Under the pieces are notes generated by a model. It was given only the letters and a program-made list of their open reading frames with translations, was not told where the DNA came from and did not search any database. A DNA stretch of 40,639 nucleotides, taken from the IMG/VR virus record IMGVR_UViG_3300009499_000003, positions 1-40,639 of that record; one strand, 5' to 3'. The position numbers were made by a program, and so were the translations under genes. The number at the start of each line of letters is the position of its first letter. Position 1 is the stretch's first letter. The stretch is from a virus. This document shows, in pieces, positions 19,101 to 25,501 of this stretch.

Positions 19101-20038
19101 ATTATTTCCTTCTGATAATCGGGGATGAACTCGCTTTCGAGCAATCCCCTGTGAATTGTGTCCAGCACAATAAGCTGTTGTTCCGTCCGCACCGGTGTAA
19201 TAAAGAATCGGTGAGAACGCACCCATCCTGTGTCCATGAGTGAGGGTTCTGGCATACCCATCTTTTCAGGCGTTGTCCACTCTACACCCGCTATGCCCTC
19301 AAGGAGCATTGCTATCTCTTCATCGGTATAATGCCGAACATTGCCCTCTTTATCCTCAAATTCAAGAGATTTAAGTAGAGCCACCATATCCTCAGTCGGC
19401 CCAATCTCCCGTATATCAGTAAGGAAGCCTTCAGGATCCTCTCGCATATAATCTAAAACTTCATCAATATCTTGTTCTGGGAATACCCTACCAAATACCT
19501 CTTCAGTCTCAAGCTGCTGTCTCTCTCTGAGGTCTATCCAATCTCCAACACCAAGCTCTCCACCGCCGGCCTGATACTCCTGATATAGAGACTGTCCCTC
19601 TTCGGTCAAGTCCTCTATGTTTAATGCCCTCGCTGTAGTCTCCAGGCCACCAGTCGGCACACTCAGAAGTGCCTCTAAGTCAGCCTGGCTATACTGTGCC
19701 CCTTCAGGCGAGATATAAGCTCCGCCCTCCGTAATCTCCCACTTCTGAGGGGTGATGAAACTCATGGAGTAATCTTCACCCTTCGGGGTCATCTTCAGCA
19801 TCCAGCCTTCCTGAAGAGACAATCCCATCTGGGCAGCCTCAGTCGGTGTGAAAAATAGTTCCTGAGTAGGGAAGGTAGTCGCCAGCCTTCGTTGCTCAAT
19901 GGCACCTGTCAACTGAGGATACATTTCCCTCGTTTCCTTGAGGGAAGTCCCATATTGAGTCAATAATCGCTCTATCTCTGTCTGCTTAGCTTGCCCGTAT
20001 TGCTGAAGTAAGCTCTTGGTGTCTAAGTTAATGGCCAT
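13118..20038 (-). CDS. 2306-residue virion-associated (ejection or polyvalent-type) protein
   Basis: This one gene takes up about 17% of the genome. Residues 1-420 are acidic and helical. About 430-605 contain Gly/Ala-rich hydrophobic segments (AAIIGGYAGVSVAGAVGLGH, ISLGFVMGFGLGGAGDVF) able to enter membranes. About 1280-1650 resemble the large domains of phage polyvalent proteins (RRQLTRAVFPLNWTWNAFVQ). About 1860-2270 hold eight diverged motifs of the type FLxxHPEFxxDR. It lies between portal and scaffold, where MuF or polyvalent head proteins are found. An internal protein delivered with the DNA is the best inference; no catalytic motif is certain. Confidence 0.72.
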   Translation of the reverse strand: MAINLDTKSLLQQYGQAKQTEIERLLTQYGTSLKETREMYPQLTGAIEQRRLATTFPTQELFFTPTEAAQMGLSLQEGWMLKMTPKGEDYSMSFITPQKWEITEGGAYISPEGAQYSQADLEALLSVPTGGLETTARALNIEDLTEEGQSLYQEYQAGGGELGVGDWIDLRERQQLETEEVFGRVFPEQDIDEVLDYMREDPEGFLTDIREIGPTEDMVALLKSLEFEDKEGNVRHYTDEEIAMLLEGIAGVEWTTPEKMGMPEPSLMDTGWVRSHRFFITPVRTEQQLIVLDTIHRGLLESEFIPDYQKEIIEGTGEVPSIYLRLTPEELEQIGITLDPFNAEYLRELQANETKYAYWESLLEETAPPSSFGAQFIAGWGDMLNTLGATFNWLGAGGIGQMVSSEGAKYQRLTPPAEWQGVWHPNFWTSQLPRALPFTLSLIPAAIIGGYAGVSVAGAVGLGHLGQVILGSIGAAALSRPLESALEAGSAYDTALAQGLSREEAHEAADSVFNKNMLLLGADAAEFFIAFAPTPFKAANPLIKVVMIAGKPIFVGLSESGEEFLQDWFIRQALGEELALDDEMKQAISLGFVMGFGLGGAGDVFTTIQTRIKDNLTPGLTQIFDTAKLEAIEEGLAPEQAELKGLDAVAETPEGAALVQDIVEQVQESEQAKQNSAFNIGNIADTEITVGELGLNYDKLPQEVRTQLESFKGGKENFNNYTVYDFARFVNNQFTGVGKTSALFRWAKNSEIQKIFAFWASERGIFSSSEADAISKELASQPRIEVAEIPEAEVVSKAEVGVALDELQAELEVAEEWLSTDPVATYTGKEVTYTRKGKKVTRKYKISSVLTEGKMPETLTPAKAEYLLMGRELKPGAFDKAGNVRWEYIIDELADHFHMGEQELVNRIEQIAKTEQRVTELKSLIRDAEARFEVAPSEPSPRGTVQHPDHIKSEEAGNIELAREFYDATPNNELDVAATAYLQEGDIDTYIAQMPEYDELKLQALSDEVRANIAEVVELQKLGEEDIAYLTRQKYESPEERTVIESEISRLTQAVEFFDGLIRKLKGGERLTINDAVHLGMALRKTKGGKLIPAVRNSGFYVSEDFADYPFFQDVSLPSGMLMDTIRLLQAVDGGRFAGASQQHILWPTQRTYLAYLQFVDNSKVQVHELAEKYGLTRFGMKKAREAAGDVIEYIGQVESMQTAQELMRDIPEIAALVKGFDTTTQQNIIDFAKEARHFFDDMLDIQNRARTKRKQDTIPYRRNYRQWVTDTNLWAMLFGRNKRPDIMMQTVPMPDYIKPDAPFNPRAEARKGGLADYLKKRDLVQLMYDYSVTAGKDLFMTNIVQNGKIHTATLRSMGHESSAALIEDWISEAYAGVTPSISRAARRIIPRPALKFGFWLRRQLTRAVFPLNWTWNAFVQTSSISLSTTRYGMVNTIRGLDYLLVPSIHRQVRQNAYSSIIKSRRGGKIAYQDIGARVEESLRWEGSTLDKVENIANFLTNTIENFLTGISIRAAYHHGQKLGYEGRALWEYASEGGAKTQSMYNLENLPGILRNREVGTLFPFQTFSLEVFNTVREIIGVRRFRAGAYETISATSAEGQATIRNRTAMLLRWLAAMVVINMVADKYINRKPWRLSSFIPFFSLMGAGMDSNNPWYLPMPLQYVSDLKGAIDDVLKYDNWTDLRQWATRYHVLGGTQINRMLDAIQALVHGEWTDVRGKQLFEVHPDEWLTALTRGIYATRGGREYIDQLNEKKGAWYEFLGFPLPTRLNITNEIENELAKLGVVDEDGSIYDFGDFVSSLRQIRQQVGDNRFNKADSPFITGFLEAETVRGEFENLPYQPIRLMDSEDWDSWLHYQTLTGEEKAQFAEDNPEVLQAWRGEYYNLWQEYTGLETKKERDAFLEAHPEFEKDWRKEWRTAHPQQDAMLAFWGFPGRLQTREAYNQVVKWAKEYNVSLEHLTAWLPPEELADAYFGYLELSDEFGSASAEVKLFRLENPDFNEWGMDAYGWKESALRDANVDVLRIQVKHGDLFEQYEAFGDEDSPQYIKDDDARAEARTEFLNTHPDFRDDRNRLEVFQSGGSAELAELNIEYGKIAEDFGSNSAESKLWRLEHPDFTNWAMDTWDWEGTEEYKGIEYYQLQIKWRDAQAEYDALETTEVREQYLSSHPEFRDDRNRMKAMDAKFPETLIEDWVEWYAEVRSGYEDDWWLMEHKEFHDTMYKLGIWTEERDFSKVPTREVYALYQTYQGLPSGTPRLDFRAKHPDLDAWLVLKFGYKPITDRGSAEAPPTPWEKAAEVEVFKGLFP

Positions 20039-20178
20039 TCGGTCTTACCTTGCTCCTTCTTTGCCCGCATCATTTGGATAAGATTGGGCTTTCCTTGTGG
20101 TTTAGCCTGTTCTGGCTTTTGTTCCAACGCCTCCCTATATTCCTTCAGATATTCCTTAATGCCATATTTAGTTGTCAT
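20023..20178 (-). CDS. Small basic protein between portal and giant protein
   Basis: 51 residues, starting MTTKYGIKEYLKEYREAL and ending KKEQGKTEWPLT. The ATG overlaps the portal stop as ATGA and the 3' end overlaps the giant gene's start by 16 bp, so it is translationally coupled on both sides. Lys/Glu/Gln-rich and helical, it probably forms a small virion or assembly factor. No family was recognised. Confidence 0.6.
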   Translation of the reverse strand: MTTKYGIKEYLKEYREALEQKPEQAKPQGKPNLIQMMRAKKEQGKTEWPLT

Positions 20179-21875
20179 GTCTCAGTCTCCTCGGCTGGCA
20201 CTCTTGGTGTTCCCTTAGCCCCACCTCCACCCTTCTCTAAAAGAGGCAACAGGTCTTCTTGCTTTGGCTCCTCCCTCTTGCCTTCTACCGGGCTTAACTG
20301 TCCTAGTGTCTGCCTTTGTCTCAAGATGGTCTTAATTCGTTGCATCAAGGTCTTAGCTTCAAGTTCCATTATCTCCCGCTCAATCCCAGTCTTGTCTTCT
20401 GCTTGACGCAAGAAGCTAAGTCCCCTATTGAAGAGGAATAAAACCTCATCTGTGTTTTCGGCTTGTTGTGATTGAAGCTCAAACTTCATGCCATCGGGGT
20501 TCTGCACCTTGAGAACTTCTCGCAGAATATAATCATCGGATACCACCCCGCGCAAAGCCTTAGCCAACGTAGCGTCGGCCGCCGTTTGTTCCTTTGATAA
20601 CAGGTGGAATTGATAGGTAATAGAAAACTCACCAGCAAAATCACTTGGGCTGTATGTATTGTAGCCCCCTGGCCGTCCTAGCTTTATCGTCTGGTTGAAT
20701 TGCACACACTGGTCAATAATCATCCTCGAAAGAGTCTGGTAGAATGAGGCAATCATGGACAGTATCGGAGCGAAGATGTCATTGCGCGCAGCAATAAGGT
20801 TTAGTATGGCCACTGAGGACAAAGGGAAGGCCAGAGTCCCATAGTCTAAGGGTGTCAGTTCCCCTCTCTGCAAGCAAGTCTCTATTATCGAGTAGAGCAG
20901 CCTGGTAGCACTCTTAATGTCGTTGACTGGTAATTGTCTGAAACCTCCATCTTTTTCTACGGGTATTACCACATCTTCTTGAAAGGGTGACTCCTCTGGC
21001 TTCTTGGCTTGGGTAGGATCGGTTACCTGAAGTTCCAATCCCCCCTTCAGTGCCTTTCTGCTCAGTGTTTTTAGAATAGTGGTAGTCTCATTTTTCTCTT
21101 TCCATAAATCACGATCAGGCCAGAAGATACTCTCACCGTCATGCTCCTGGGCATCTTCCGTATTGAACATGCACCCAATCGGACACTTGGCAATAACAAA
21201 AGGTGGGTATCCGTAAGTGTTCCCACTCTCTATGCACTTCTTTTCAATGAATACCAGCTCATTAGTAGTGTTCCAGAAGTCAATAACCTGGTTCCCGGTA
21301 TCCTTCAACTTGATTCCAATGTCTGGATATTCCCGCTCAATCTGTGCCTTTGAACGGCTACAAATAGGAGCGCCCCACATCATGCCGTTAATGTCAGTGT
21401 CGTAGGGAAGCCATCTCGTATCTACAGGCACAACATCGGGAATTATGCTGTCTTGCCCGTCTAGCTTCAAACATGAACGAGCTCCTATTCGCCCTCGAAT
21501 ACAGGCTTGCTCATTGATAAAAGCGTCTAAACTGGTAATATCCCGCTTTGGAAGATACTCGTTCACCATGTAGAAAATATCGTCCAGAAATTTCTCAATC
21601 TTAGTTGTTTGCTTATCGGTCAGGTCCTTGCCCTTAATGACTGTTTGCCTCTTGTAACTACCGGTAATAGCGATCGCCTTCTTAGCGTATAGCAGGGGGT
21701 CATTCAGGGTAACATTAGCTACATCTTTTTCATCGGCGGTATCGTCCAGATTCCTCATCTTGTAGGGTTTGAGCAGGTAAAGTTTCTCGTCCCCATCCAT
21801 GCGATCAGTGACGGGCTTCATATCCTTTAGCTCGCTCTGGACTAGCTTATATTCTTCTCTGTTTTCGTCTGACAT
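20175..21875 (-). CDS. Portal protein
   Basis: 566 residues, helical and acidic, with features of phage portal proteins. There is an N-terminal wing region, a beta-rich centre (YGYPPFVIAKCPIGCMF), a long helical stem region around residues 320-400 (QRGELTPLDYGTLAFPLSSV) and a glutamine/lysine-rich, Pro/Gly-rich C-terminus. It follows terminase and a small membrane gene in transcription order, the canonical slot. It forms the DNA-entry ring at the capsid vertex. Identification is by layout, length and synteny. Confidence 0.78.
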   Translation of the reverse strand: MSDENREEYKLVQSELKDMKPVTDRMDGDEKLYLLKPYKMRNLDDTADEKDVANVTLNDPLLYAKKAIAITGSYKRQTVIKGKDLTDKQTTKIEKFLDDIFYMVNEYLPKRDITSLDAFINEQACIRGRIGARSCLKLDGQDSIIPDVVPVDTRWLPYDTDINGMMWGAPICSRSKAQIEREYPDIGIKLKDTGNQVIDFWNTTNELVFIEKKCIESGNTYGYPPFVIAKCPIGCMFNTEDAQEHDGESIFWPDRDLWKEKNETTTILKTLSRKALKGGLELQVTDPTQAKKPEESPFQEDVVIPVEKDGGFRQLPVNDIKSATRLLYSIIETCLQRGELTPLDYGTLAFPLSSVAILNLIAARNDIFAPILSMIASFYQTLSRMIIDQCVQFNQTIKLGRPGGYNTYSPSDFAGEFSITYQFHLLSKEQTAADATLAKALRGVVSDDYILREVLKVQNPDGMKFELQSQQAENTDEVLFLFNRGLSFLRQAEDKTGIEREIMELEAKTLMQRIKTILRQRQTLGQLSPVEGKREEPKQEDLLPLLEKGGGGAKGTPRVPAEETET

Positions 21876-21883
21876 AGTTACTC

Positions 21884-22126
21884 CTAGCTGTGCCCATTCC
21901 TAGCTTTTAGCCAAATGATTAGCTCTGTTAGCACTTGAGTGTTCTTTACCTTGGCTTCGGTTTGTTCGTGGGAATCATTATGGTAGGTTTCAATAACACT
22001 GGTGAGGCGATCTTCCATATACTTCCTATCTTCTCGCATTTGGTTACAGACACGCCTATAGACTAGGAACATGCAAACAGCGAAAACTGCTGCTACGCCC
22101 CAATCCAGATACTCTAAAATGCCCAT
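21884..22126 (-). CDS. Small single-pass membrane protein
   Basis: 80 residues. One transmembrane helix at about 8-25 (DWGVAAVFAVCMFLVYRR) is followed by a charged coiled-coil tail. It lies between large terminase and portal genes, 9 bp upstream of the portal start. The topology resembles phage spanins or holin-like proteins and small membrane proteins in packaging clusters. The role is undetermined; a strong lysis-like cassette exists elsewhere (23930-24826). Confidence 0.6.
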   Translation of the reverse strand: MGILEYLDWGVAAVFAVCMFLVYRRVCNQMREDRKYMEDRLTSVIETYHNDSHEQTEAKVKNTQVLTELIIWLKARNGHS

Positions 22127-22135
22127 ATTGCCCTC

Positions 22136-23311
22136 CTAGCGGTATTTCCAAACTGGTGTTTTGTTAGATACGCCTGTAAGTTCATGGCTGGCCACAGCGT
22201 ATCTCCTGCCATCCATACCGTGGGACCAGACATGGGAAGTTTTATCGGTTAATAACCCGGTAGTCTTATCTTTCAGATACCGGAAGTTCCTCTGCTCTTT
22301 AATGCAGTTCAGGCTTTCTTTAGTCCAGAACTGATAATACTGATTGACCTTCTGTATGCCATACTCCACACTCCCCTTGCCCTTGACCGCCTCAATGACA
22401 TTGAACCCAAGCTTTCTTATTTCTTCAGCACTCTTTGGTTCGCTAGGATCCGGGTAGATAGGCTCTTTCTTGACACCGGCCAGGCTTAGTTTCCTTGCTA
22501 TCTGGTCATTGGTTAATCCTGACCTGTCATAGAATATCTCTTCAGAGTAGAGTTTATCCCCGAGTATGACATTCTTAACTAACACTGTGGGATCGGCTGA
22601 AAAGCCGAAGTCCAGCCCATAGAAAACCTCGCCCATCGGTAAGCCATCTACCTGTTCGAAGTGTGGATAAACCAAGCCCTCTATCTTGCCTATCAATCCC
22701 AGCCCGTAGATGTTCCACCAGTTAGGGTCCTTATCCCGGTATGACTCTATGTCAGTTACTTTAGTCTCTGGGATAACATCTATCGCATCGAGATAAGTCG
22801 AGTGGTCATAGGCGTTGTTATCTTCTGTCCACTCCTCATGTGCCCAGAACTCACCCACCGGGTTCCAGTCCATGATAGTGAACAACTCAGTTCTAATGTC
22901 TAAAGCCCTGGCTGTCTCCCAGGGAATGTTATTGGCCTCATTGATGAATAAGATATGCCGGCGCGGTCCTCGCACCTTACTGTCATCATCGGCACTGAAG
23001 AATTGAAACACACCATTCCAATCAGGTCGGCGATAGATGTGGTCAGTCTTATTGTAGTAAGGGCTTGTTTCTCTCTCTTCGTCCAGGATATTAAAAAAGT
23101 CCCTGATGCAACCTTGCTTCAGGTGAGGCAGGGATTCAGAGACTATGGAGATGTCTAATTGAGTTTTAGACTGCTCAGCTATAATCTGGAGTGCCTGTAA
23201 AGCCGAATAAGTCTTGCTGCTCCAGGTTCCGCCCTCAAGTTTAACCCGTCTCTTCCCGCCTGTCCACGCTTGTAGAATGGTCTTGAATACCTTTGTCGTC
23301 TTTACGTCCAT
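22136..23311 (-). CDS. terL: Terminase large subunit
   Basis: 391 residues from ATG23311, which has an AGAGG site 9 nt upstream; the frame is open to TTG23347. This is the ATP-driven packaging motor and nuclease. Walker A-like GGTWSSKT lies near residues 27-34, Walker B HILFINEAN near 119-127 and the RNase H-like nuclease aspartate in YGLDFGFSADPT. The product belongs to the PBSX/terminase_3-6 type. It overlaps the small terminase gene by 71 bp and works with it and the portal. Confidence 0.9.
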   Translation of the reverse strand: MDVKTTKVFKTILQAWTGGKRRVKLEGGTWSSKTYSALQALQIIAEQSKTQLDISIVSESLPHLKQGCIRDFFNILDEERETSPYYNKTDHIYRRPDWNGVFQFFSADDDSKVRGPRRHILFINEANNIPWETARALDIRTELFTIMDWNPVGEFWAHEEWTEDNNAYDHSTYLDAIDVIPETKVTDIESYRDKDPNWWNIYGLGLIGKIEGLVYPHFEQVDGLPMGEVFYGLDFGFSADPTVLVKNVILGDKLYSEEIFYDRSGLTNDQIARKLSLAGVKKEPIYPDPSEPKSAEEIRKLGFNVIEAVKGKGSVEYGIQKVNQYYQFWTKESLNCIKEQRNFRYLKDKTTGLLTDKTSHVWSHGMDGRRYAVASHELTGVSNKTPVWKYR

Positions 23312-23882
23312 TAACCAATACCTCTGTCCTGTCCCCAACGTGTTCAATTAAATCCTTTGTCTCCTGATCAACCACATAAATGTTGACTGTCCTGTTGACT
23401 ACCCTGTTATCTTGGTATCCATCAGAGTAGAGCTTGTCCATCTTGTTCAAGAGGTCTATGGCCTGAATTGAACTATGTAGTTTGATTGTCTTTGTCCTTG
23501 AGCTTGCTACTCCGCCTTTAACACCCCGCCAATCCTTTACGGATATTTCAGCAATAGCTTCCGTGTTTTCCTTTTCGGTGTCTATGTTGCCTTCGCCATC
23601 AATGAATTTCGTCAGGTCAGCTCGACCAATGATAGACAACTTCTGTTGGCGCTCTATAACGCTCATAACCGCTTCCATCCCAATATCCTGGCGTGTCTGA
23701 CCTTCCTTTTCTCGAAGCTCTTTAATCCGTGCCTGGATAGAAGGCCTTCTTAATATCTGACAAGTGTTTACACCAGCCCATTTTGGTGAGTAGCCAGCTA
23801 TTCTCGCAGCCTCACTAGCATTGCCGAGTTCAAAGTATTTTACGCAGAATGTTTCCTGCTTTTGCGTAAGTTGATTTGCCAT
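23241..23882 (-). CDS. terS: Terminase small subunit
   Basis: 213 residues. The N-terminal helix-turn-helix segment LTQKQETFCVKYFELGNASE, with AARIAGYSPKWA, is the signature of the terminase_2 family, which recognises phage DNA and regulates the large subunit. A helical oligomerisation region follows, around residues 75-130. The C-terminus extends into the large-subunit gene, giving a 71-bp overlap with the preferred start. The ribosome site upstream is AGAGGAGTAGT. Confidence 0.9.
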   Translation of the reverse strand: MANQLTQKQETFCVKYFELGNASEAARIAGYSPKWAGVNTCQILRRPSIQARIKELREKEGQTRQDIGMEAVMSVIERQQKLSIIGRADLTKFIDGEGNIDTEKENTEAIAEISVKDWRGVKGGVASSRTKTIKLHSSIQAIDLLNKMDKLYSDGYQDNRVVNRTVNIYVVDQETKDLIEHVGDRTEVLVNGRKDDKGIQDHSTSVDRREETG

Positions 23883-23929
23883 ACTACTCCTCTAAAGTTG
23901 TTGAATCCTCAGTCCATGTAAAGTTACCG

Positions 23930-24208
23930 TTAAATTCCATTTATTCCCCCAATAATCAAGATTATTATTCCTGTTAATGCAATCCCCCACAGCCAACCTT
24001 GAATGTCCGGGTATGCCTTATCTTCGGGGATTTTCCCTTTGACCAACTGAACTACCTCATAAGTGATAAAGCCCAGCCCAAAGACTAACGCAATCCAGCC
24101 AGAGACTAGGCACAAAAGAGTATTGATAACCCCTACCGGTATATGCAGGACCACATTATCAAGGTCATAGACATCACAGAATAAGAGCTTGGCTAAAATC
24201 GCTTTCAT
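23930..24208 (-). CDS. Two-helix membrane protein of the lysis-like cassette
   Basis: 92 residues from ATG24208, which directly follows the peptidase stop (TAACATG). The frame is open to 24265, but that part is antisense-like cysteine-rich sequence and the overlap argues against it. Two strong helices lie near residues 27-52 and 70-92 (GWIALVFGLGFITYEV and GIALTGIIILIIGG). Small, two helices, next to a peptidase and another small membrane protein: a holin-like role is plausible. Confidence 0.62.
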   Translation of the reverse strand: MKAILAKLLFCDVYDLDNVVLHIPVGVINTLLCLVSGWIALVFGLGFITYEVVQLVKGKIPEDKAYPDIQGWLWGIALTGIIILIIGGINGI

Positions 24209-24209
24209 G

Positions 24210-24653
24210 TTACCCGCACAGGAGCAGCAAGCTCCACTCCCCAGGAACGGAATAGACATCATCATTTTGGGGCTCGATAATCTTCACTTGGCCGTCTTTG
24301 TAGTAGCTCAAGACAGCATGGCCATATCCATCAGGCATACCTACCCAAGTAATAAAGATAGGCATAGCTGCCGTCCTCAAGTCCTGATGGAATACACCCA
24401 TCAGTCGAAAGGCGAAGTCATCGCAATCAAACTGTTCTGCCCTATATTTCTCTAAGTCTGTCTCGTCCTTGTCTAAAATAGACAGAATAATAGCCTCATC
24501 AGCTTCATCATAGCTCTGGTCCGCCAGCTTGAATACACCCTGAAACATAGCCAATAAGGACTGCCACCATGACATATTAAAGGCTTGCTGATAGGCCGTT
24601 ATAATTTCTGCCGAATTAGCTCCAGCTCTTACGGTTTTACGAATTATCTTCAT
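24210..24653 (-). CDS. Papain-like cysteine peptidase of the MOA/Agglutinin_C type
   Basis: 147 residues. The pattern FDCDDFAF (Cys77), GYGHAVL (His112) and IIEPQND (Glu127) matches the Cys-His-Glu triad layout of the papain-like domain in Marasmius oreades agglutinin and related phage proteins. No signal peptide is visible. It is flanked by two small membrane proteins, overlapping the upstream one by 4 bp, and no classical endolysin was found in the window. It may be the lysis peptidase, or a virion or host-modifying protease. Chemistry is inferred from motifs only. Confidence 0.62.
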   Translation of the reverse strand: MKIIRKTVRAGANSAEIITAYQQAFNMSWWQSLLAMFQGVFKLADQSYDEADEAIILSILDKDETDLEKYRAEQFDCDDFAFRLMGVFHQDLRTAAMPIFITWVGMPDGYGHAVLSYYKDGQVKIIEPQNDDVYSVPGEWSLLLLCG

Positions 24654-24826
24654 TGTTTACCTCGCAGTATGTTTATTCCTGTTGACACAGCAGGCAAACC
24701 CACTACGGCAAACAGGGCATACATCAGCTTTTCGGATATTTCTGGATTGCTGGGGAATAATAGCGGTGATAAAAGAAAACAAACTCCCAGACTAATAATT
24801 GATACTATCGTTTTCCAATCACTCAT
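24650..24826 (-). CDS. Holin-like small membrane protein
   Basis: 58 residues with two hydrophobic helices: TIVSIISLGVCFLLSPLLF and LMYALFAVVGLPAVST. They are separated by a short turn, with a basic C-terminus (ILRGKQ). A good ribosome site (AAGGAAGGTGAAAC) precedes ATG24826, and the stop overlaps the peptidase ATG by 4 bp. Size, topology and coupling to a peptidase fit a holin. Family not recognised. Confidence 0.66.
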   Translation of the reverse strand: MSDWKTIVSIISLGVCFLLSPLLFPSNPEISEKLMYALFAVVGLPAVSTGINILRGKQ

Positions 24827-24852
24827 GTTTCACCTTCCTTTTCTAAGCTAGC

Positions 24853-24921
24853 TTAATCACCAGTAAAATTCTCCCACTCAGGGGAGTATTCGTAATCTAC
24901 TTCAATTAAAATATCGTCCAT
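24853..24921 (-). CDS. 22-residue acidic microprotein
   Basis: ATG24921 is preceded by an excellent ribosome site (CAGGAGGCTAA). The product is MDDILIEVDYEYSPEW plus ENFTGD. It is the first reading frame downstream of the late promoter at 25473-25501. Very short acidic proteins of this style occur in phage operons, but it could also be a translated leader. Confidence 0.42.
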   Translation of the reverse strand: MDDILIEVDYEYSPEWENFTGD

Positions 24922-24943
24922 TTAGCCTCCTGAAATAGAGCGA

Positions 24944-24981
24944 GAGGCGATTCCCCCGGGGTTACCAGGGACAAGCCCCTC
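24944..24981 (-). other. Imperfect hairpin resembling the terminator at 27032
   Basis: The segment begins GAGGCGATTCCCCC and ends CCCCTC, and resembles 27032-27068 (GAGGCGAGCCCC...CGCCTC) in length and sequence, but the stem is imperfect. It lacks a U-tract. It may be a related element in the leader of the late transcript. Confidence 0.3.
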
Positions 24982-25003
24982 AAAGCAAAAGCCGCTACTA
25001 TAT

Positions 25004-25032
25004 TTGTAATGGCTTCAGTAATATGTTATAAT
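25004..25032 (+). promoter_or_regulatory. Promoter of the zinc-finger gene at 25039
   Basis: TTGTAA (25004-25009), 17-bp spacer, TATAAT (25027-25032) with an extended TGT. The ATG at 25039 lies 6 nt after the -10 box, so transcription should start at or next to the start codon (leaderless). Confidence 0.68.
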
Positions 25033-25038
25033 TTGGAT

Positions 25039-25395
25039 ATGACTAGAAAGGAATCCAATGCAGAATACTATCTCAAAAACAAGGAAACAATAATCGCTAG
25101 AGTAAAGGAATATCGCCGCACTCATGCAATCCGTTATGGGGCACATTCTAAAAAGAAAAGCATATATGGCATAATTAAATCTCCTTATCCACAAAACTCT
25201 ATTTGCTCGTATTGTGGTAAGCAAGTTGATTCATTACAATACCATCATTGGGATGATTCAAATACTAAAGATGGTATATGGGTTTGTAGAGCTTGCCATA
25301 TGCGCATTAGGCGTATATTATGGATGGCTGGCCTAATGCCAATTAAAAGGGAGGCATTAATAAACGCCCTTAAATGCAAAAGCCGCCAAGATTAG
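25039..25395 (+). CDS. Zinc-finger / HNH-like protein on the opposite strand
   Basis: 118 residues. CSYCG, then YHHWDD, then CRACHMR gives CxxC-His-His-CxxC, the zinc-bound arrangement of HNH nucleases and related fingers. The N-terminal half is basic and helical (EYYLKNKETIIARVKEYRRT), as in phage HNH homing proteins. The frame opens at 25009, but the promoter sits inside that extension, so ATG25039 is the start. It opposes the late transcript and is bracketed by direct repeats, suggesting an inserted selfish gene. Confidence 0.66.
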   Translation: MTRKESNAEYYLKNKETIIARVKEYRRTHAIRYGAHSKKKSIYGIIKSPYPQNSICSYCGKQVDSLQYHHWDDSNTKDGIWVCRACHMRIRRILWMAGLMPIKREALINALKCKSRQD

Positions 25396-25472
25396 GCCAT
25401 TTCTGACGGCTTCAGTACTCCTTCCACACTTGGTGGGCGAGCTATTTTGGGCATAGCAATATGCCCATTGTC

Positions 25473-25501
25473 AAGATACCACAGCGAATAAAATTTGTCA
25501 A
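25473..25501 (-). promoter_or_regulatory. Late leftward promoter
   Basis: On the minus strand: TTGACA (25501-25496), 17-bp spacer, TATCTT (25478-25473). Transcription would begin near 25466 and run through lysis, packaging and structural genes. A hairpin GGGCAT/ATGCCC (25449-25454/25461-25466) would form the exact 5' end of the mRNA. Confidence 0.65.

Larger units (their letters stand above)
24985..25417 (+). repeat. Imperfect direct repeats bracketing the + strand zinc-finger gene
   Basis: GCAAAAGCCGC (24985-24995) and GGCTTCAGTA (25011-25020) recur after the gene as GCAAAAGCCGC (25376-25386) and GGCTTCAGTA (25408-25417). Each copy contains an inverted AAGCC/GGCTT pair, so each may form a hairpin. 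The second copy overlaps the last codons of the gene. This could mark an inserted cassette. Confidence 0.5.
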
